From: a candidate division KSB1 bacterium
GTDB lineage: Bacteria; Zhuqueibacterota; Zhuqueibacteria; JANLFK01; Oleimicrobiaceae
Assembly: GCA_024655945.1 (NCBI GenBank)
Contig: JANLFK010000012.1
Span: 62,001 to 126,000, forward strand
DNA: 64,000 bases
Direction of reading: 5' to 3'
The notes beneath the pieces are model-generated. The model did not search any database, was not told where the DNA came from, and was given only the letters and a program-made list of their open reading frames with translations. The translations under genes were made by a program, and so were the position numbers. Positions 7,209 to 16,434 of this stretch are shown one piece after another (positions within the stretch are counted from its first letter, which is position 1; each line of letters begins with the position of its first letter).

Positions 7209-10200
7209 ATGAAATGGGCGAATGCGTTGCGGGCCACCGTTACGGTGGCGATGTTCCTCCTCCCCGCGCTGCTTCTTGCTCAGGTAAACTTTGGCGGTTA
7301 CACCTTCCAGTCCTGGGCAGCATTTGCAGACGAAGCTGCTGAAGTAGGCTCTCCCCCACCCGGCGCCGGGTTGCTCCCGCATGGCACCACCAGCATCAAT
7401 ACCGCGCTCACCGACATCAACCTCAACACCTGGGTGGTGGCGGGCGGCAGTGCCGGCATGGCCGATGTCCGTTTCACCGACAACGTCATCGTCAACGAAG
7501 ACGGCGCCGACTTTGTGGTGTTCGAGGCCGATATGGCCGAGACCTACCGGGTCGCGGTAAGCCGGGACGGCACCACGAACAACCTCACCGCCTTCCGCCA
7601 GTACAAGGGCACCCAGGCCATTGACTTGAGCGACTTTGGCATCGCGGCCGGCGCTAAGGTCTGCCTCCTCCGCATTCAGCCAAACCCGTTCTCGCCTGGC
7701 AGTGGCGGGGCCGAATTGAGCGCCGATATCCAAGACATCGGCGCGCTGCACTCAGGCGCTGCATCGACCTACGGCAAGTTCGACTTCAATGACGGCACGG
7801 TGCAAGGCTGGACGCTGGATGGCGCATGGGACGAAACCGGCAGCACGCGCTACTCCTCCAACTTCTTCGACGGGTGGCAGGACGCGGTGAGCTTCCCGAA
7901 CCCACCAGGGCTCGACCCGATGGGCGACCAGCGTGGTTCGCTACGACTGGCCACGTTGGCAGGCCATGGCATCACCAATCCTGGGGCAAACTGGTGGATC
8001 ATGAAGCTGCTGTCGCCTGACCTAGCCGGCTCTCCCACCTGGCAGGAGGCTACTGGCTTTTCCGTGGAGATTGCCGAATGCATGGCCAACTTCGGCCAGG
8101 CCTATGCCAATCTCTGGGTCATCGTGTACGACCACGACCAGGCGCGGACAAGAGCGTTCTACAGCGGCACCGCGCAGGCGCTGACCCACGACGTCTATGG
8201 TGACGGCAACGCCGTCTGGAATCACCGGGAGTTCGACTGGTCATCCATCCCCACATTTCCCACGAACTACACCATCCAACAGGTAGCGGTGTACATCTGG
8301 GGAAGGATGAGCGGCGTGTACTACGAGGGCGGCATTTACATCGACGAAGTGACGCCGTTAGGCGGAGGCGGGCCACAACCACTGAGCGCGCCATCAAACC
8401 TTCAGGCTTATCAGACCGTTCCGCAGATCCATATCACATGGCAGGACAACTCGGACGACGAAACTGGGTTCCAGCTTGAGTACAAGGACGGTCTCGGTGC
8501 GCCGTGGGACACCTTGGCGCTGCTCGGCCCCAATGTCATCTCCTATCAGATGGATAATGTCGCAGTCGGGCACACCTATGTTTTCCGGGTTGCCGCGGTG
8601 CGGGACGGGCTCATGTCCTCCTACTCCAACCTGGATACACTCACGTACAGGTATGTGTTCGGCTTTCTCCGGGTGGACAGCCCAAACGGTGGCGAGGAGT
8701 GGCCAGTGGGCTCCACGCAGACCATTTCCTGGACCGGCTATCTCATCCCACTCTCCAACTATGCCATCGACTATTCCATCGACGGGGGGAGCCATTGGCA
8801 AAGTGTTGTGGATTTGCTGTTGCCCTGTAGTTCCTATCAGTGGACCATCCCCAACACGCCGTCCACCAACTGCATCGTAAAGGTGCGACTGACATCCCAC
8901 AATATCTACGACCTCACCGACCATCCCTTCACCATTACTGCAGAGCAGGGGCCGGTTCTGGTAGTAACGCCTTCTTCACGCGACGTTCCGGCCAGGGCCG
9001 GGACGACCGGGTTTGAGGTAGACAACACCGGCGGCGGCACAATGAACTGGACGGCTACAGTGACCGAGGGGGCCGCGTGGCTGACCATCACCTCAGGCGC
9101 CAGCGGCACGAACAAGGGGACCATCGCCGTGGCTCACACCGCGAACCCATCCACCACACCACGCAGCGGCACCATCACCGTCACTGCACCCGGGGCAAGC
9201 GGCAGTCCCTGCCAGGTGACGGTCAATCAGAACGGGGCGACAGAACCTGGCGTCACGGTACGGATGGAGCCGGCCAAGAAGCAGCTCTACCTGAACCGAA
9301 CCGGTACGACGGATGTGGTCATCGACGATGCCACAAACCTGGGTAGCTTCCAGTTCGAAATAGGCTACGACCCGGCCGTGGTGCAGTTGCGGGGTAGCTC
9401 CCCTGTGCAGCTCGGCTCATTCCTGGCCAGCACAGGTCGTACTGTCATCCCGGTCGGCCCGGCAATTGATACCACCGCCGGTACGATCGTATTCGGCGCC
9501 GCCACCTTTGGCACCCAGGCCGGACCGACCGGCTCCGGCGTTTTGGCTACCATCAGCTGGACGGCTGTAGGCGAGGGAACCAGCAGCCTGGACCTCAGAA
9601 ACGTCCAGGTGAGCGACATCAACGGCGTGGTTATCCCGGCGAGCGAGATCGACGGCGAAATCACCGTGAAAAGAGGTTTCTGGGCGGACGTCAATAACGA
9701 CAATCGCATCGACATCATCGACATTCAGCTGGTGTGCGCGCACTGGAACACCCGCGCCGGCGACCCCAACTACGACCCGCAATACGACGTGGACAACGAG
9801 GGCCAGGGCGATGGGGACATCGACATCATCGACATCCAGCTGGTGGCCTCTTGGTGGAACAGGCCGCTCCCTGGCGCCGGGCTTGCCCGTGCGGAAGTGG
9901 GGGGCTCGCCTCCGCCCGTGCGCCTGACAGTGCGCGAGGGCGACGACGCTTCCGGCCATTTCTGCGAGGTCGAAGCCGAGGGTGCCACTGACCTCGCCGG
10001 ATTCCAGTTCGACCTGGTCGCCTCGCAAGCCTTGCAACTGCGCTCCTTTGAGGTCGGCAGGTTCCTGGACAGCGACAAGAATGTCGTCACTCCCCTGGGC
10101 CCACAAGTAGCTGAGGAAGGCCGACGGGTGACGGTGGGCGCGTTCAGTTACGGCTCATCTTCGGGTGCCACCGGTTCGGGCACCTTGGTGCGCATCCGGC

Positions 10201-10604
10201 TCGACCGGCACGAGGCGTTGCGGCTGGAGAACGTGCAGCTTGTTGATGTGCACGGCCAGCCAGTGCCGGTGTCAGCCATCACCTATGCCGTGGCACTGAG
10301 CCCCCTCATGCCTGGGGAGTTGGTCCTCCAACAGAATTACCCCAACCCCTTCAATCCGGCGACGAGCATCCGTTTCGAGCTCCCTGGCGAGCAAGGCAGG
10401 AGCCAGCCGGTGACGCTGCGGGTGTACGACGTGAAAGGACAATTGATTCGCACGCTTATCGACGGAGAGCGCACCCCAGGGGTGCACACGGTGGCGTGGG
10501 ACGGATGCGATGAAGCAGGCCGCCCGCTGCCCTCTGGGCTCTACTTCTGCAAGCTCGTCGCTCTCCAGCGCACGCTGACGACGAAAATGATCCTGATGCG
10601 CTGA
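7209..10604 (+). CDS. Large secreted multidomain protein with two cohesin-like domains, a dockerin and a FlgD-like sorting domain
   Basis: 1131 residues. Order: signal peptide 1-25 (LLPALLLAQ); two beta-rich regions of unknown type (about 26-185 and 190-385, the second like a carbohydrate-binding module); fibronectin type III (394-478); an NGGEEWPVGS-type Ig domain (485-577); BACON-like domain (580-675, AWLTITSGASG); cohesin-like domain (681-821); a type I dockerin with two Ca loops (DVNNDNRIDIIDIQ and DGDIDIIDIQLV, 823-888); a second, weaker cohesin-like domain (900-1028); and a C-terminal sorting domain containing QNYPNPFNPATSIRFELP. Domain content points to a cell-surface scaffold or adhesin; no catalytic domain is visible. 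The next gene encodes a second cohesin protein. Domain borders are by eye. Confidence 0.85.
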   Translation: MKWANALRATVTVAMFLLPALLLAQVNFGGYTFQSWAAFADEAAEVGSPPPGAGLLPHGTTSINTALTDINLNTWVVAGGSAGMADVRFTDNVIVNEDGADFVVFEADMAETYRVAVSRDGTTNNLTAFRQYKGTQAIDLSDFGIAAGAKVCLLRIQPNPFSPGSGGAELSADIQDIGALHSGAASTYGKFDFNDGTVQGWTLDGAWDETGSTRYSSNFFDGWQDAVSFPNPPGLDPMGDQRGSLRLATLAGHGITNPGANWWIMKLLSPDLAGSPTWQEATGFSVEIAECMANFGQAYANLWVIVYDHDQARTRAFYSGTAQALTHDVYGDGNAVWNHREFDWSSIPTFPTNYTIQQVAVYIWGRMSGVYYEGGIYIDEVTPLGGGGPQPLSAPSNLQAYQTVPQIHITWQDNSDDETGFQLEYKDGLGAPWDTLALLGPNVISYQMDNVAVGHTYVFRVAAVRDGLMSSYSNLDTLTYRYVFGFLRVDSPNGGEEWPVGSTQTISWTGYLIPLSNYAIDYSIDGGSHWQSVVDLLLPCSSYQWTIPNTPSTNCIVKVRLTSHNIYDLTDHPFTITAEQGPVLVVTPSSRDVPARAGTTGFEVDNTGGGTMNWTATVTEGAAWLTITSGASGTNKGTIAVAHTANPSTTPRSGTITVTAPGASGSPCQVTVNQNGATEPGVTVRMEPAKKQLYLNRTGTTDVVIDDATNLGSFQFEIGYDPAVVQLRGSSPVQLGSFLASTGRTVIPVGPAIDTTAGTIVFGAATFGTQAGPTGSGVLATISWTAVGEGTSSLDLRNVQVSDINGVVIPASEIDGEITVKRGFWADVNNDNRIDIIDIQLVCAHWNTRAGDPNYDPQYDVDNEGQGDGDIDIIDIQLVASWWNRPLPGAGLARAEVGGSPPPVRLTVREGDDASGHFCEVEAEGATDLAGFQFDLVASQALQLRSFEVGRFLDSDKNVVTPLGPQVAEEGRRVTVGAFSYGSSSGATGSGTLVRIRLDRHEALRLENVQLVDVHGQPVPVSAITYAVALSPLMPGELVLQQNYPNPFNPATSIRFELPGEQGRSQPVTLRVYDVKGQLIRTLIDGERTPGVHTVAWDGCDEAGRPLPSGLYFCKLVALQRTLTTKMILMR

Positions 10605-10616
10605 ATCCCCCAATCT

Positions 10617-10653
10617 GAGGGCGGCGTCCACCGACCATCTGGACGCCGCCCTC
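10617..10653 (+). terminator. Strong intergenic hairpin between two secreted-protein genes
   Basis: A perfect 14-bp stem (10617-10630 with 10640-10653, core GGGCGGCGTCCA) and a nine-base loop, 13 bases after the stop at 10604. There is no T-run, so it may be a factor-dependent terminator or an mRNA-stabilising hairpin rather than a classical intrinsic terminator. Confidence 0.6.
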
Positions 10654-10712
10654 GGCATTTGCCTTGCCCATCAAGCCGGGAGGAAGGGAACGGACAAACG
10701 CGAGGACGACCC

Positions 10713-12623
10713 ATGAAAGGCCCCTTGAACAAATTGGTCACACTGCTGGCGATCGCCGTGTTCATCGCGGCACTCGCCGCCAGTTCGTGGGCACAGAGCA
10801 CGCTTAAGATCGTGCCGGAGAGCCTCACGGCGCTCTCCGGGCAACCCTGCTCGCTCAACGTTGTGGTTGATAACGCGCAGAACCTCGGCGCGTTCCAGTT
10901 TGACCTCCTTTACGCCTCGGACGTGGTACACGCCACTTCAGCAACGGTGGGATCCTTTCTCGGCAGCACCGGTAGGACGGTGATCCCCGTGGGCCCCCAG
11001 ATCGACAATGCCAGCCAGCCTGGAAGACTGACCTTTGGGGCTGCCACCTTTGGGGTAAATCAGGGGCCGGACGGAACAGGAGTCCTCGCTACCGTAGTCT
11101 TTGCCCCCCAAGCGATAGGACAGACGGCGTTGCTGCTGGAGAACGTGCAACTGGCCGACATCTACGGTCGCGTCCTGTCCATCGCCACCGTGGTTGGCGG
11201 CCGCATCATCGTCGGCTCGCCATGCCTGGTGACCACTACTGCCGACTCCGGCATCGGCTCGCTTCGCTTCGCCCTTGCCTATGCCAATGCGCATCCGGGA
11301 CCGGACACGGTCCGCTTCGCTATCCCGCCCACCGACCCGGGCTGCGATAGCACTGGCGTCTGCACCATCTACCTGAGGCAAAGCCTTCAGCTCTCCGACA
11401 GCGGCACCGTCATCGACGGCTACACCCAACCCGGCGCTTTTCCGAACAGCAACCCCTTTGGTCAGCCGATCAACGCGTCGCTGAAGGTGGTAGTGGACGG
11501 GGCTCTTTCGGAAACCTCGGGCATCCTCATTTTCGGTGCCAACAACCTGGTCCGCGGCTTGGTCCTCTCGCGACTTGACCGCGGCATAGAATTCCTTGGC
11601 GAAGCTGCCCGCGGCAATCGCATCGAAGGTAACTTCATCGGCACGGACGCCACAGGCAGCCTGGCGCGGCGCAATCGCACCGCAGGAGTCTCCATCGGCA
11701 CTTATGCGAGCATGAACATCATCGGCGGAGCCTCACCGGCGGCGCGCAACCTCATTTCCGGCAACTCCTGGGCGGTGGCAATCGGCCTATCGGGGCAAAA
11801 CGTGATCCAAGGCAACTACACCGGCACCGATGCGACCGGGCTTTCTCCGCTCGGCAACACCATCGGCGTGCGCATCGTCAACGTGTCCCAGCGGAATCTC
11901 ATCGGCGGCCCCGAGGATGGCCAGCAGAACCTGATCGCCTTCAATCAGACGGGCATCATCATCGACGGCTCGTACGGGGAGGCGTACTATAACACCATCT
12001 CTCGTAACCTCATCCACGGCAACGCAGTAAAGGGAATCTCATTGCAAAGTGGCGGAAATCAGCAACTCCCGGCGCCGGTGATTACGTCTGTGTCTCCCAC
12101 GCAGGCATCGGGCACGTGCGTGTCTCTGGCGACGGTTGAGGTCTTTTCTGATGCCGATGGCCAGGGCGCCGTCTTCGAGGGCACCACCGTAGCAGATGGG
12201 GCAGGCAATTGGGTACTGAGCAAGCCTGGGGGATTTGTGGGCCCGTATCTCACCGCCACGGCCACCGATCCCAACGGCAACACGTCCGAGTTTTCTGCCC
12301 CGGTGGCCACAGGCGTGGGCCCGGCCTGCACAGGTCCCCTGCCCACTTCATTTTTCCTGCATCCTGTGCAGCCAAACCCTTTGCAAACGACGACGTTGAT
12401 CCGCTATGAGCTCCCGCACCCTGCGCAGGTCGTGCTGGCAATTTACAACGCTGCTGGGCAGCGGGTGCGGACATTGGCCAACCAGTACCAATCGGCCGGG
12501 CTTCATTCCCTCTCCTGGGACGGCGCGAACCACAATGCGGAACTCGTGCCCAACGGCATTTACTTCTGCCGCTTCAGAGCTGTTGGCTTTGCGACGACCA
12601 GGAAGATAGCCGTGGTGCGCTGA
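10713..12623 (+). CDS. Secreted protein with cohesin-like domain, right-handed beta-helix and FlgD-like sorting domain
   Basis: 636 residues from ATG with GAGGA seven bases upstream. Signal peptide 1-28 (AALAASSWAQ). Cohesin-like domain at about 28-165; it shares the strings STGRTVIPVGP and FGAATFG with the cohesin domain of the preceding protein, so the two domains are close paralogues. Residues 170-450 are a parallel beta-helix of the polymorphic-outer-membrane/NosD kind, built of repeats such as NRIEGNFIGTDATGS and NVIQGNYTGTDATGL. An Ig-like unit follows (about 460-545), then a C-terminal sorting domain (HPVQPNPLQTTTLIRYELP). There is no dockerin. Likely cell-surface and possibly polysaccharide-binding; no catalytic residues can be named. 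Confidence 0.8.
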   Translation: MKGPLNKLVTLLAIAVFIAALAASSWAQSTLKIVPESLTALSGQPCSLNVVVDNAQNLGAFQFDLLYASDVVHATSATVGSFLGSTGRTVIPVGPQIDNASQPGRLTFGAATFGVNQGPDGTGVLATVVFAPQAIGQTALLLENVQLADIYGRVLSIATVVGGRIIVGSPCLVTTTADSGIGSLRFALAYANAHPGPDTVRFAIPPTDPGCDSTGVCTIYLRQSLQLSDSGTVIDGYTQPGAFPNSNPFGQPINASLKVVVDGALSETSGILIFGANNLVRGLVLSRLDRGIEFLGEAARGNRIEGNFIGTDATGSLARRNRTAGVSIGTYASMNIIGGASPAARNLISGNSWAVAIGLSGQNVIQGNYTGTDATGLSPLGNTIGVRIVNVSQRNLIGGPEDGQQNLIAFNQTGIIIDGSYGEAYYNTISRNLIHGNAVKGISLQSGGNQQLPAPVITSVSPTQASGTCVSLATVEVFSDADGQGAVFEGTTVADGAGNWVLSKPGGFVGPYLTATATDPNGNTSEFSAPVATGVGPACTGPLPTSFFLHPVQPNPLQTTTLIRYELPHPAQVVLAIYNAAGQRVRTLANQYQSAGLHSLSWDGANHNAELVPNGIYFCRFRAVGFATTRKIAVVR

Positions 12624-12696
12624 GGTTGGGGGACGGTGCTGGGACCCAGGCAAGCGCAGCGCTACATCGTTTTTTTCGCCGCCAGAGGATTCGCTC

Positions 12697-13080
12697 ATGC
12701 GCATGTCCCGCGTGGAAGCAGCGGCACGCCTCGCCCTGGGGTTCAGCGAGGCCTTCAATCGCCATGACCTTGCGTCGATCGCCGAGCTCCTGGATGCGGA
12801 CTGCGTGCTGGAAACCGCCGGTCCCCCACCTGAGGGGAGTGCCTTTCGCGGAAAAGAGGCGGTTGTTGCTTTCTGGGAGCGCTTTTTTCACCAGAGGCCA
12901 GACGTCCGGCTTGCGGTGGAGGAAGTCTCCGGCCTCGGCACTCGCTCCGTGCTGCGCTGGCGAATGCACCCGAGCGGCACCTCGGGCACGGCCTCCTACG
13001 TGCGCGGTGTGGACATCTTCACGGTGGCAGGCGGCAGCATCCGCGAGCAGCTTTCGTACGTGAAGGGGGAGGCAGAGTAG
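12697..13080 (+). CDS. SnoaL-like / NTF2-fold small protein
   Basis: 127 residues from ATG with AGAGGA seven bases upstream. The layout is that of the cystatin-like NTF2 fold: helix LALGFSEAFNRHDLASIAELLDADCV, abbreviated here by its ends, then FRGKEAVVAFWERFF, then strands SVLRWRMHPSG and YVRGVDIFTVAGGSIREQLSYV. SnoaL-like proteins of this size are usually cytosolic, either enzymes (isomerases, hydrolases) or binding proteins; the family does not tell which. It follows the beta-helix protein by 73 bases and may be co-transcribed. No substrate can be named. Confidence 0.7.
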   Translation: MRMSRVEAAARLALGFSEAFNRHDLASIAELLDADCVLETAGPPPEGSAFRGKEAVVAFWERFFHQRPDVRLAVEEVSGLGTRSVLRWRMHPSGTSGTASYVRGVDIFTVAGGSIREQLSYVKGEAE

Positions 13081-13185
13081 CCAGCACACCGGGGAGGCAT
13101 CGACAAAAAACGCGGCAGAACCTGCATGGTGGCCAACAGCCCGTTTGGCCTGCAGGCGAACTCACAACAGGGAAAGGCAAAGACA

Positions 13186-13659
13186 ATGCAGATCGAGGTG
13201 ACCAACGGGAAGTACCACTTTCTGGCAAACATGTTAGCCCTGGCCCACTGGGTGCTCATGTCTATCCACCGTGAACCGGGAAGGGCCGTCTACCGCTCTG
13301 CCAAGCTGCTGCACAAGGTGTTCAGCTGCGGGAACCCAGAGGGAGAGCGCGAGCTGGCGGCGTACCTTGACCCGACCCAGTTACCCCTGTTGACCATGGG
13401 AATGAAAGGGGGTGAGAGATGGCAAGGGTGGATCGAAGACTACGATGAGCATTGCTTCTGGAAGGAGCTGACCTCACGGCTGGCAGAGGAACACCTCGAG
13501 CGGGAATATGGGATGGAGGCCCTGCGGGCGCTAGGACTTCAAGAGCACTTTACCCGCTTGATAGAACTCGCTGACAAGTACGCAGAGGAATTCGAAAAGA
13601 ACGAGCTGAGGAACCTCTACGTGAAAGGCTTTTCGGAAGACGAGATAGACCCATCCTGA
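13186..13659 (+). CDS. Hypothetical cytosolic protein
   Basis: 157 residues if it starts at the ATG at 13186, which has a purine-rich stretch (GGGAAAGG) about nine bases upstream; the same frame is open back to 13126. The N-terminal third is mixed (MQIEVTNGKYHFLANMLALA), the rest is mainly charged helix, including EHLEREYGMEALRALGLQEH and ELADKYAEEFEKNELRNLY. No signal peptide, membrane segment or metal motif. I do not recognise the family. Amino-acid composition and codon use look like the neighbours, so I take it as a real gene. It is followed by a 337-base gene-free stretch. Confidence 0.55.
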   Translation: MQIEVTNGKYHFLANMLALAHWVLMSIHREPGRAVYRSAKLLHKVFSCGNPEGERELAAYLDPTQLPLLTMGMKGGERWQGWIEDYDEHCFWKELTSRLAEEHLEREYGMEALRALGLQEHFTRLIELADKYAEEFEKNELRNLYVKGFSEDEIDPS

Positions 13660-13996
13660 CACGACCATCAGCGAGTAACGGGTGAGCCAGAGCACGGCCG
13701 CGCGCGGGATTTGGCCAACCCGGGATGCAACGACACGGCCCGATGACAAGGCGGAGAGGCGGTCCGCGGCCGATTAGCCGCCAAAGGGATGGCTGAAGGC
13801 GACGGATCGCCAGGGGCAGCCGACAGGTTGGCACGGACTTCTGCCAGGAGCGTGTCCGGCCCTCTGGTATTTGCTGAGGCAGCTGGGGGTGGTCCGTTGC
13901 CGGGCACGCTCGACATTGTGCCGAGAATGCGGTGTGATTGCTACCGAGCCTGGACAACGGAAACAGGCAGCCTTGTACGCCATAGGGAGGGGAACC
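13660..13996. other. Gene-free stretch
   Basis: I see no credible gene, RNA or repeat here. A GGGAGGGG ribosome-binding site at its right end belongs to the next gene. Confidence 0.5.
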
Positions 13997-14517
13997 ATGG
14001 AATACAAGAGCGCTGAAGACTTTCTCCAAGCCGCGGACAAATGGATTGCCGCCTACCAGGAGCAGCTTCGAGGCGAGAAGACGGGGGCGGGAGGAGTAAG
14101 GACCGGCGGTGGAGGACTGCTCCTGCTCGCCAACGGGCCCCTGCACTGCATGCCTTACCTGCTTGGCATTCTCTACTACTCCATTCGCCTCCTTCGCGAC
14201 ATCCAGCAGACGCGCAAGAAGCTCCAAGGGACGGCACTTGGAACGCTCACCGAGCTCAAGCCGACGAAAAAGGACTCCGACCCCCCAGAGGATCTCAACA
14301 AGGCAGCCACCGACCTCCTCGTGGAGCTCGCCAGATCGGGTACGCTGAAGCCCAAGGGCCTCGTCAAGGTGGTCTGGCCACTGTGGCAGAAGTACTTCCC
14401 GAAGTGGCCCAGAAGGAGCAAGACTTGCTCCTTTATGTTCTCAAACACGCGTTCGGGAAGGAAGTATTTTCTCTTGCCGGAGAGGCTGACGCTCGTCTGG
14501 AGGGCGAAAAGGCGTGA
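13997..14517 (+). pseudogene. Hypothetical gene with a -1 frameshift
   Basis: The ATG at 13997 has GGGAGGGG just upstream. The frame reads MEYKSAEDFLQAADKWIAAY, a hydrophobic segment (PLHCMPYLLGILYYSIRLL) and a soluble part ending KPKGLVKVV near 14380. After that the coherent text continues in the -1 frame: LATVAEVLPEVAQKEQDLLL, then YVLKHAFGKEVFSLAGEADA, ending at TGA 14515-14517. Joined, the product would be about 172 residues with one membrane segment. Either a real frameshift or a sequencing error in a GGTGGTC run. Family unknown. If uncorrected, the first frame runs on with basic, random-looking text. Confidence 0.5.
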
Positions 14518-14775
14518 GTCCCAGTGCCTGGGGCGCTTTGCCCTCCCGACCTTGTCCCCAAACCTGGAGGGATTTCGACCCAGGAGGCTTGCTTTGAGGA
14601 GCAACGCGACCGACCTCTGCCAGGCGAGTCCTCTGCAGGCTATGCCCGTGCTGACGTCTCCTCCCACGAGGGGCCCGGTGACACTCTCTGCGAAATGGCT
14701 TCTCGATCAAGTGGGCCTCGCCCTGCCACCACCAAGGCACGGGGGGCCTTGGCCGCCCCGCAGAGGACTGCAGCG

Positions 14776-16425
14776 ATGAGCAACCTTGTGGTCGCCTCCC
14801 TCTGCCTGGTAAGCCTCCAGGTGCACGCTGGCAGTGCCGTTTCGTTGCTGGCTACCGGGACACCTGCCATTGCTCCGCCAGGCGAGCCATGCGCAGAACC
14901 GGCTGCTTTTTCTGCCGAACGCCAGCAGGGCCCCGCAAGGGCTTGCTCCCAGTTCACCGATAGCCTGCTCACCCAGGACGGCCACTTTCTGATTTTCTAC
15001 ACCAGAGAAGGCACCGCTGCGGTTTCGCCGACGGACGTCGATGGGGACGGCAGGCCGGATTTCGTGGAGGCCGTCGCGGGCGCGTTCGAGCGCAGCTACA
15101 GAGTGGAGGTCGAAGAGCTCGGTTTTCTGCCACCGCCGAACATGGCCGCTTGGAGCCAGCCGTACCGAGTCTACATGCGCGAGCTCGGCACAACCAGGGG
15201 CATCACCGTGGAAAAAGGGCGCGACCCCAACGCGCCAGTACAGCATCGTCTTGCCAGCCATATCGAGGTGGATAACGACTTTGTGAGCCCCCAGGAGCAT
15301 CTATCCCCGGAGGCTGCCCTCCGCGCGACTGCTGCCCACGAGTTCTTTCATGCCATTCAGCTCGGCTACGTCTCCCGCCTCATCACCGTGGATGGCTTCT
15401 TTGCCGAACTCAGCGCCATTTGGATGGAAGAGCAGGTCTTTCCAGGCATTGAGGACTACCGGCACTACCTGGGCAGCTTTTTCTCTGCGCCGGACATTCC
15501 GCTGAACGCCGTCTCGCTGACTGTGCCGCGCATCATCAACCACATGTACGGCGCCTCGGTGTTTGCCTTCTATCTGGCCGAGCGCTTTGGCCGCCAGGTG
15601 ATCCGCCAAGTGTGGGAGCAGATGGTCAACGAACCAGCCTTGGAGGCCATCCATCAGGTGTGCGGCGCCCATGGCAGCAGCTTCGAGGAAGAGTTCACCC
15701 GCTTCTCCCTCTGGAACTACTTCACCGGCAGCAGGCATCAGCCGGGGTACGGCTATTGGGAGGCCGCAACTTTTCCGGAAGTGGCCACCGCAAAGGACAC
15801 CGCCGTCGGCGTCTATGCGACGCGAGCCGGGCAGACCTACTGGCTGACGGCGACCTATCTGTCGTTCCGGCTCAGCCAATCTGGCACCTACCGTGTCGCT
15901 CTGGAGGGAACCGTGCCCTCCCACTGGACATTGGCAGCAGTGGTGGAAGAGCCGGCAGGAGCGCGCATCCATCAAGTCGGCCCCGGACAAAGCATTACCC
16001 TCGACATTGCCTCTGCTCCGCAGGCGGTCATGCTGCTCGTCTGCAACGTCGACCGCTCAGTGGAGATGCGCATGCTCTATTTCAAGGAAAAGCCTGAGGA
16101 GTACCTCCTCACGGTGCAAAAGCTCGACGGCGACCAAGCACATGATGGGGCGCCGTTCGAGGTGGTCAGCGCCCATCCCAATCCGGCCGCACACGGCGTC
16201 ACGTTCACCATCCAGCGCCGGGTGATGTTGCCCATGGTCCTGGATGTGGTCGATGTCCTGGGCCGCACAGTGGCGCACCAGGCTTTCCCGGCGCAGCGGA
16301 GCGGCATGTTTCAGTTGACGTGGCCGGCAGACCAAGGGCCCATGACTTCCTCAGGCGTCCACTTCTTTCGCTTCTCCTGCCCAAGCCACGTGCAGACGGT
16401 GAAGGTGACCTTTCTCCGCCCATAG
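14776..16425 (+). CDS. Secreted putative zinc metalloprotease (MXAN_6640-like) with FlgD-like sorting domain
   Basis: 549 residues from the ATG at 14776, which begins a signal peptide (MSNLVVASLCLVSLQVHAGS); the frame is open further upstream but that text is not protein-like. A calcium-loop-like motif DVDGDGRPDFVEAV precedes the catalytic region. HEFFH at residues 188-192 is an HExxH zinc site, followed about 20 residues later by FFAELSAIWMEE, which can supply the third ligand. This combination is characteristic of the MXAN_6640-type family. Beta-rich domains follow, and the last 85 residues (SAHPNPAAHGVTFTI, ending VKVTFLRP) form a sorting domain. Expected to act at or outside the outer membrane. 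The target protein is unknown. Confidence 0.75.
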   Translation: MSNLVVASLCLVSLQVHAGSAVSLLATGTPAIAPPGEPCAEPAAFSAERQQGPARACSQFTDSLLTQDGHFLIFYTREGTAAVSPTDVDGDGRPDFVEAVAGAFERSYRVEVEELGFLPPPNMAAWSQPYRVYMRELGTTRGITVEKGRDPNAPVQHRLASHIEVDNDFVSPQEHLSPEAALRATAAHEFFHAIQLGYVSRLITVDGFFAELSAIWMEEQVFPGIEDYRHYLGSFFSAPDIPLNAVSLTVPRIINHMYGASVFAFYLAERFGRQVIRQVWEQMVNEPALEAIHQVCGAHGSSFEEEFTRFSLWNYFTGSRHQPGYGYWEAATFPEVATAKDTAVGVYATRAGQTYWLTATYLSFRLSQSGTYRVALEGTVPSHWTLAAVVEEPAGARIHQVGPGQSITLDIASAPQAVMLLVCNVDRSVEMRMLYFKEKPEEYLLTVQKLDGDQAHDGAPFEVVSAHPNPAAHGVTFTIQRRVMLPMVLDVVDVLGRTVAHQAFPAQRSGMFQLTWPADQGPMTSSGVHFFRFSCPSHVQTVKVTFLRP

Positions 16426-16434
16426 CGCGAGGGC

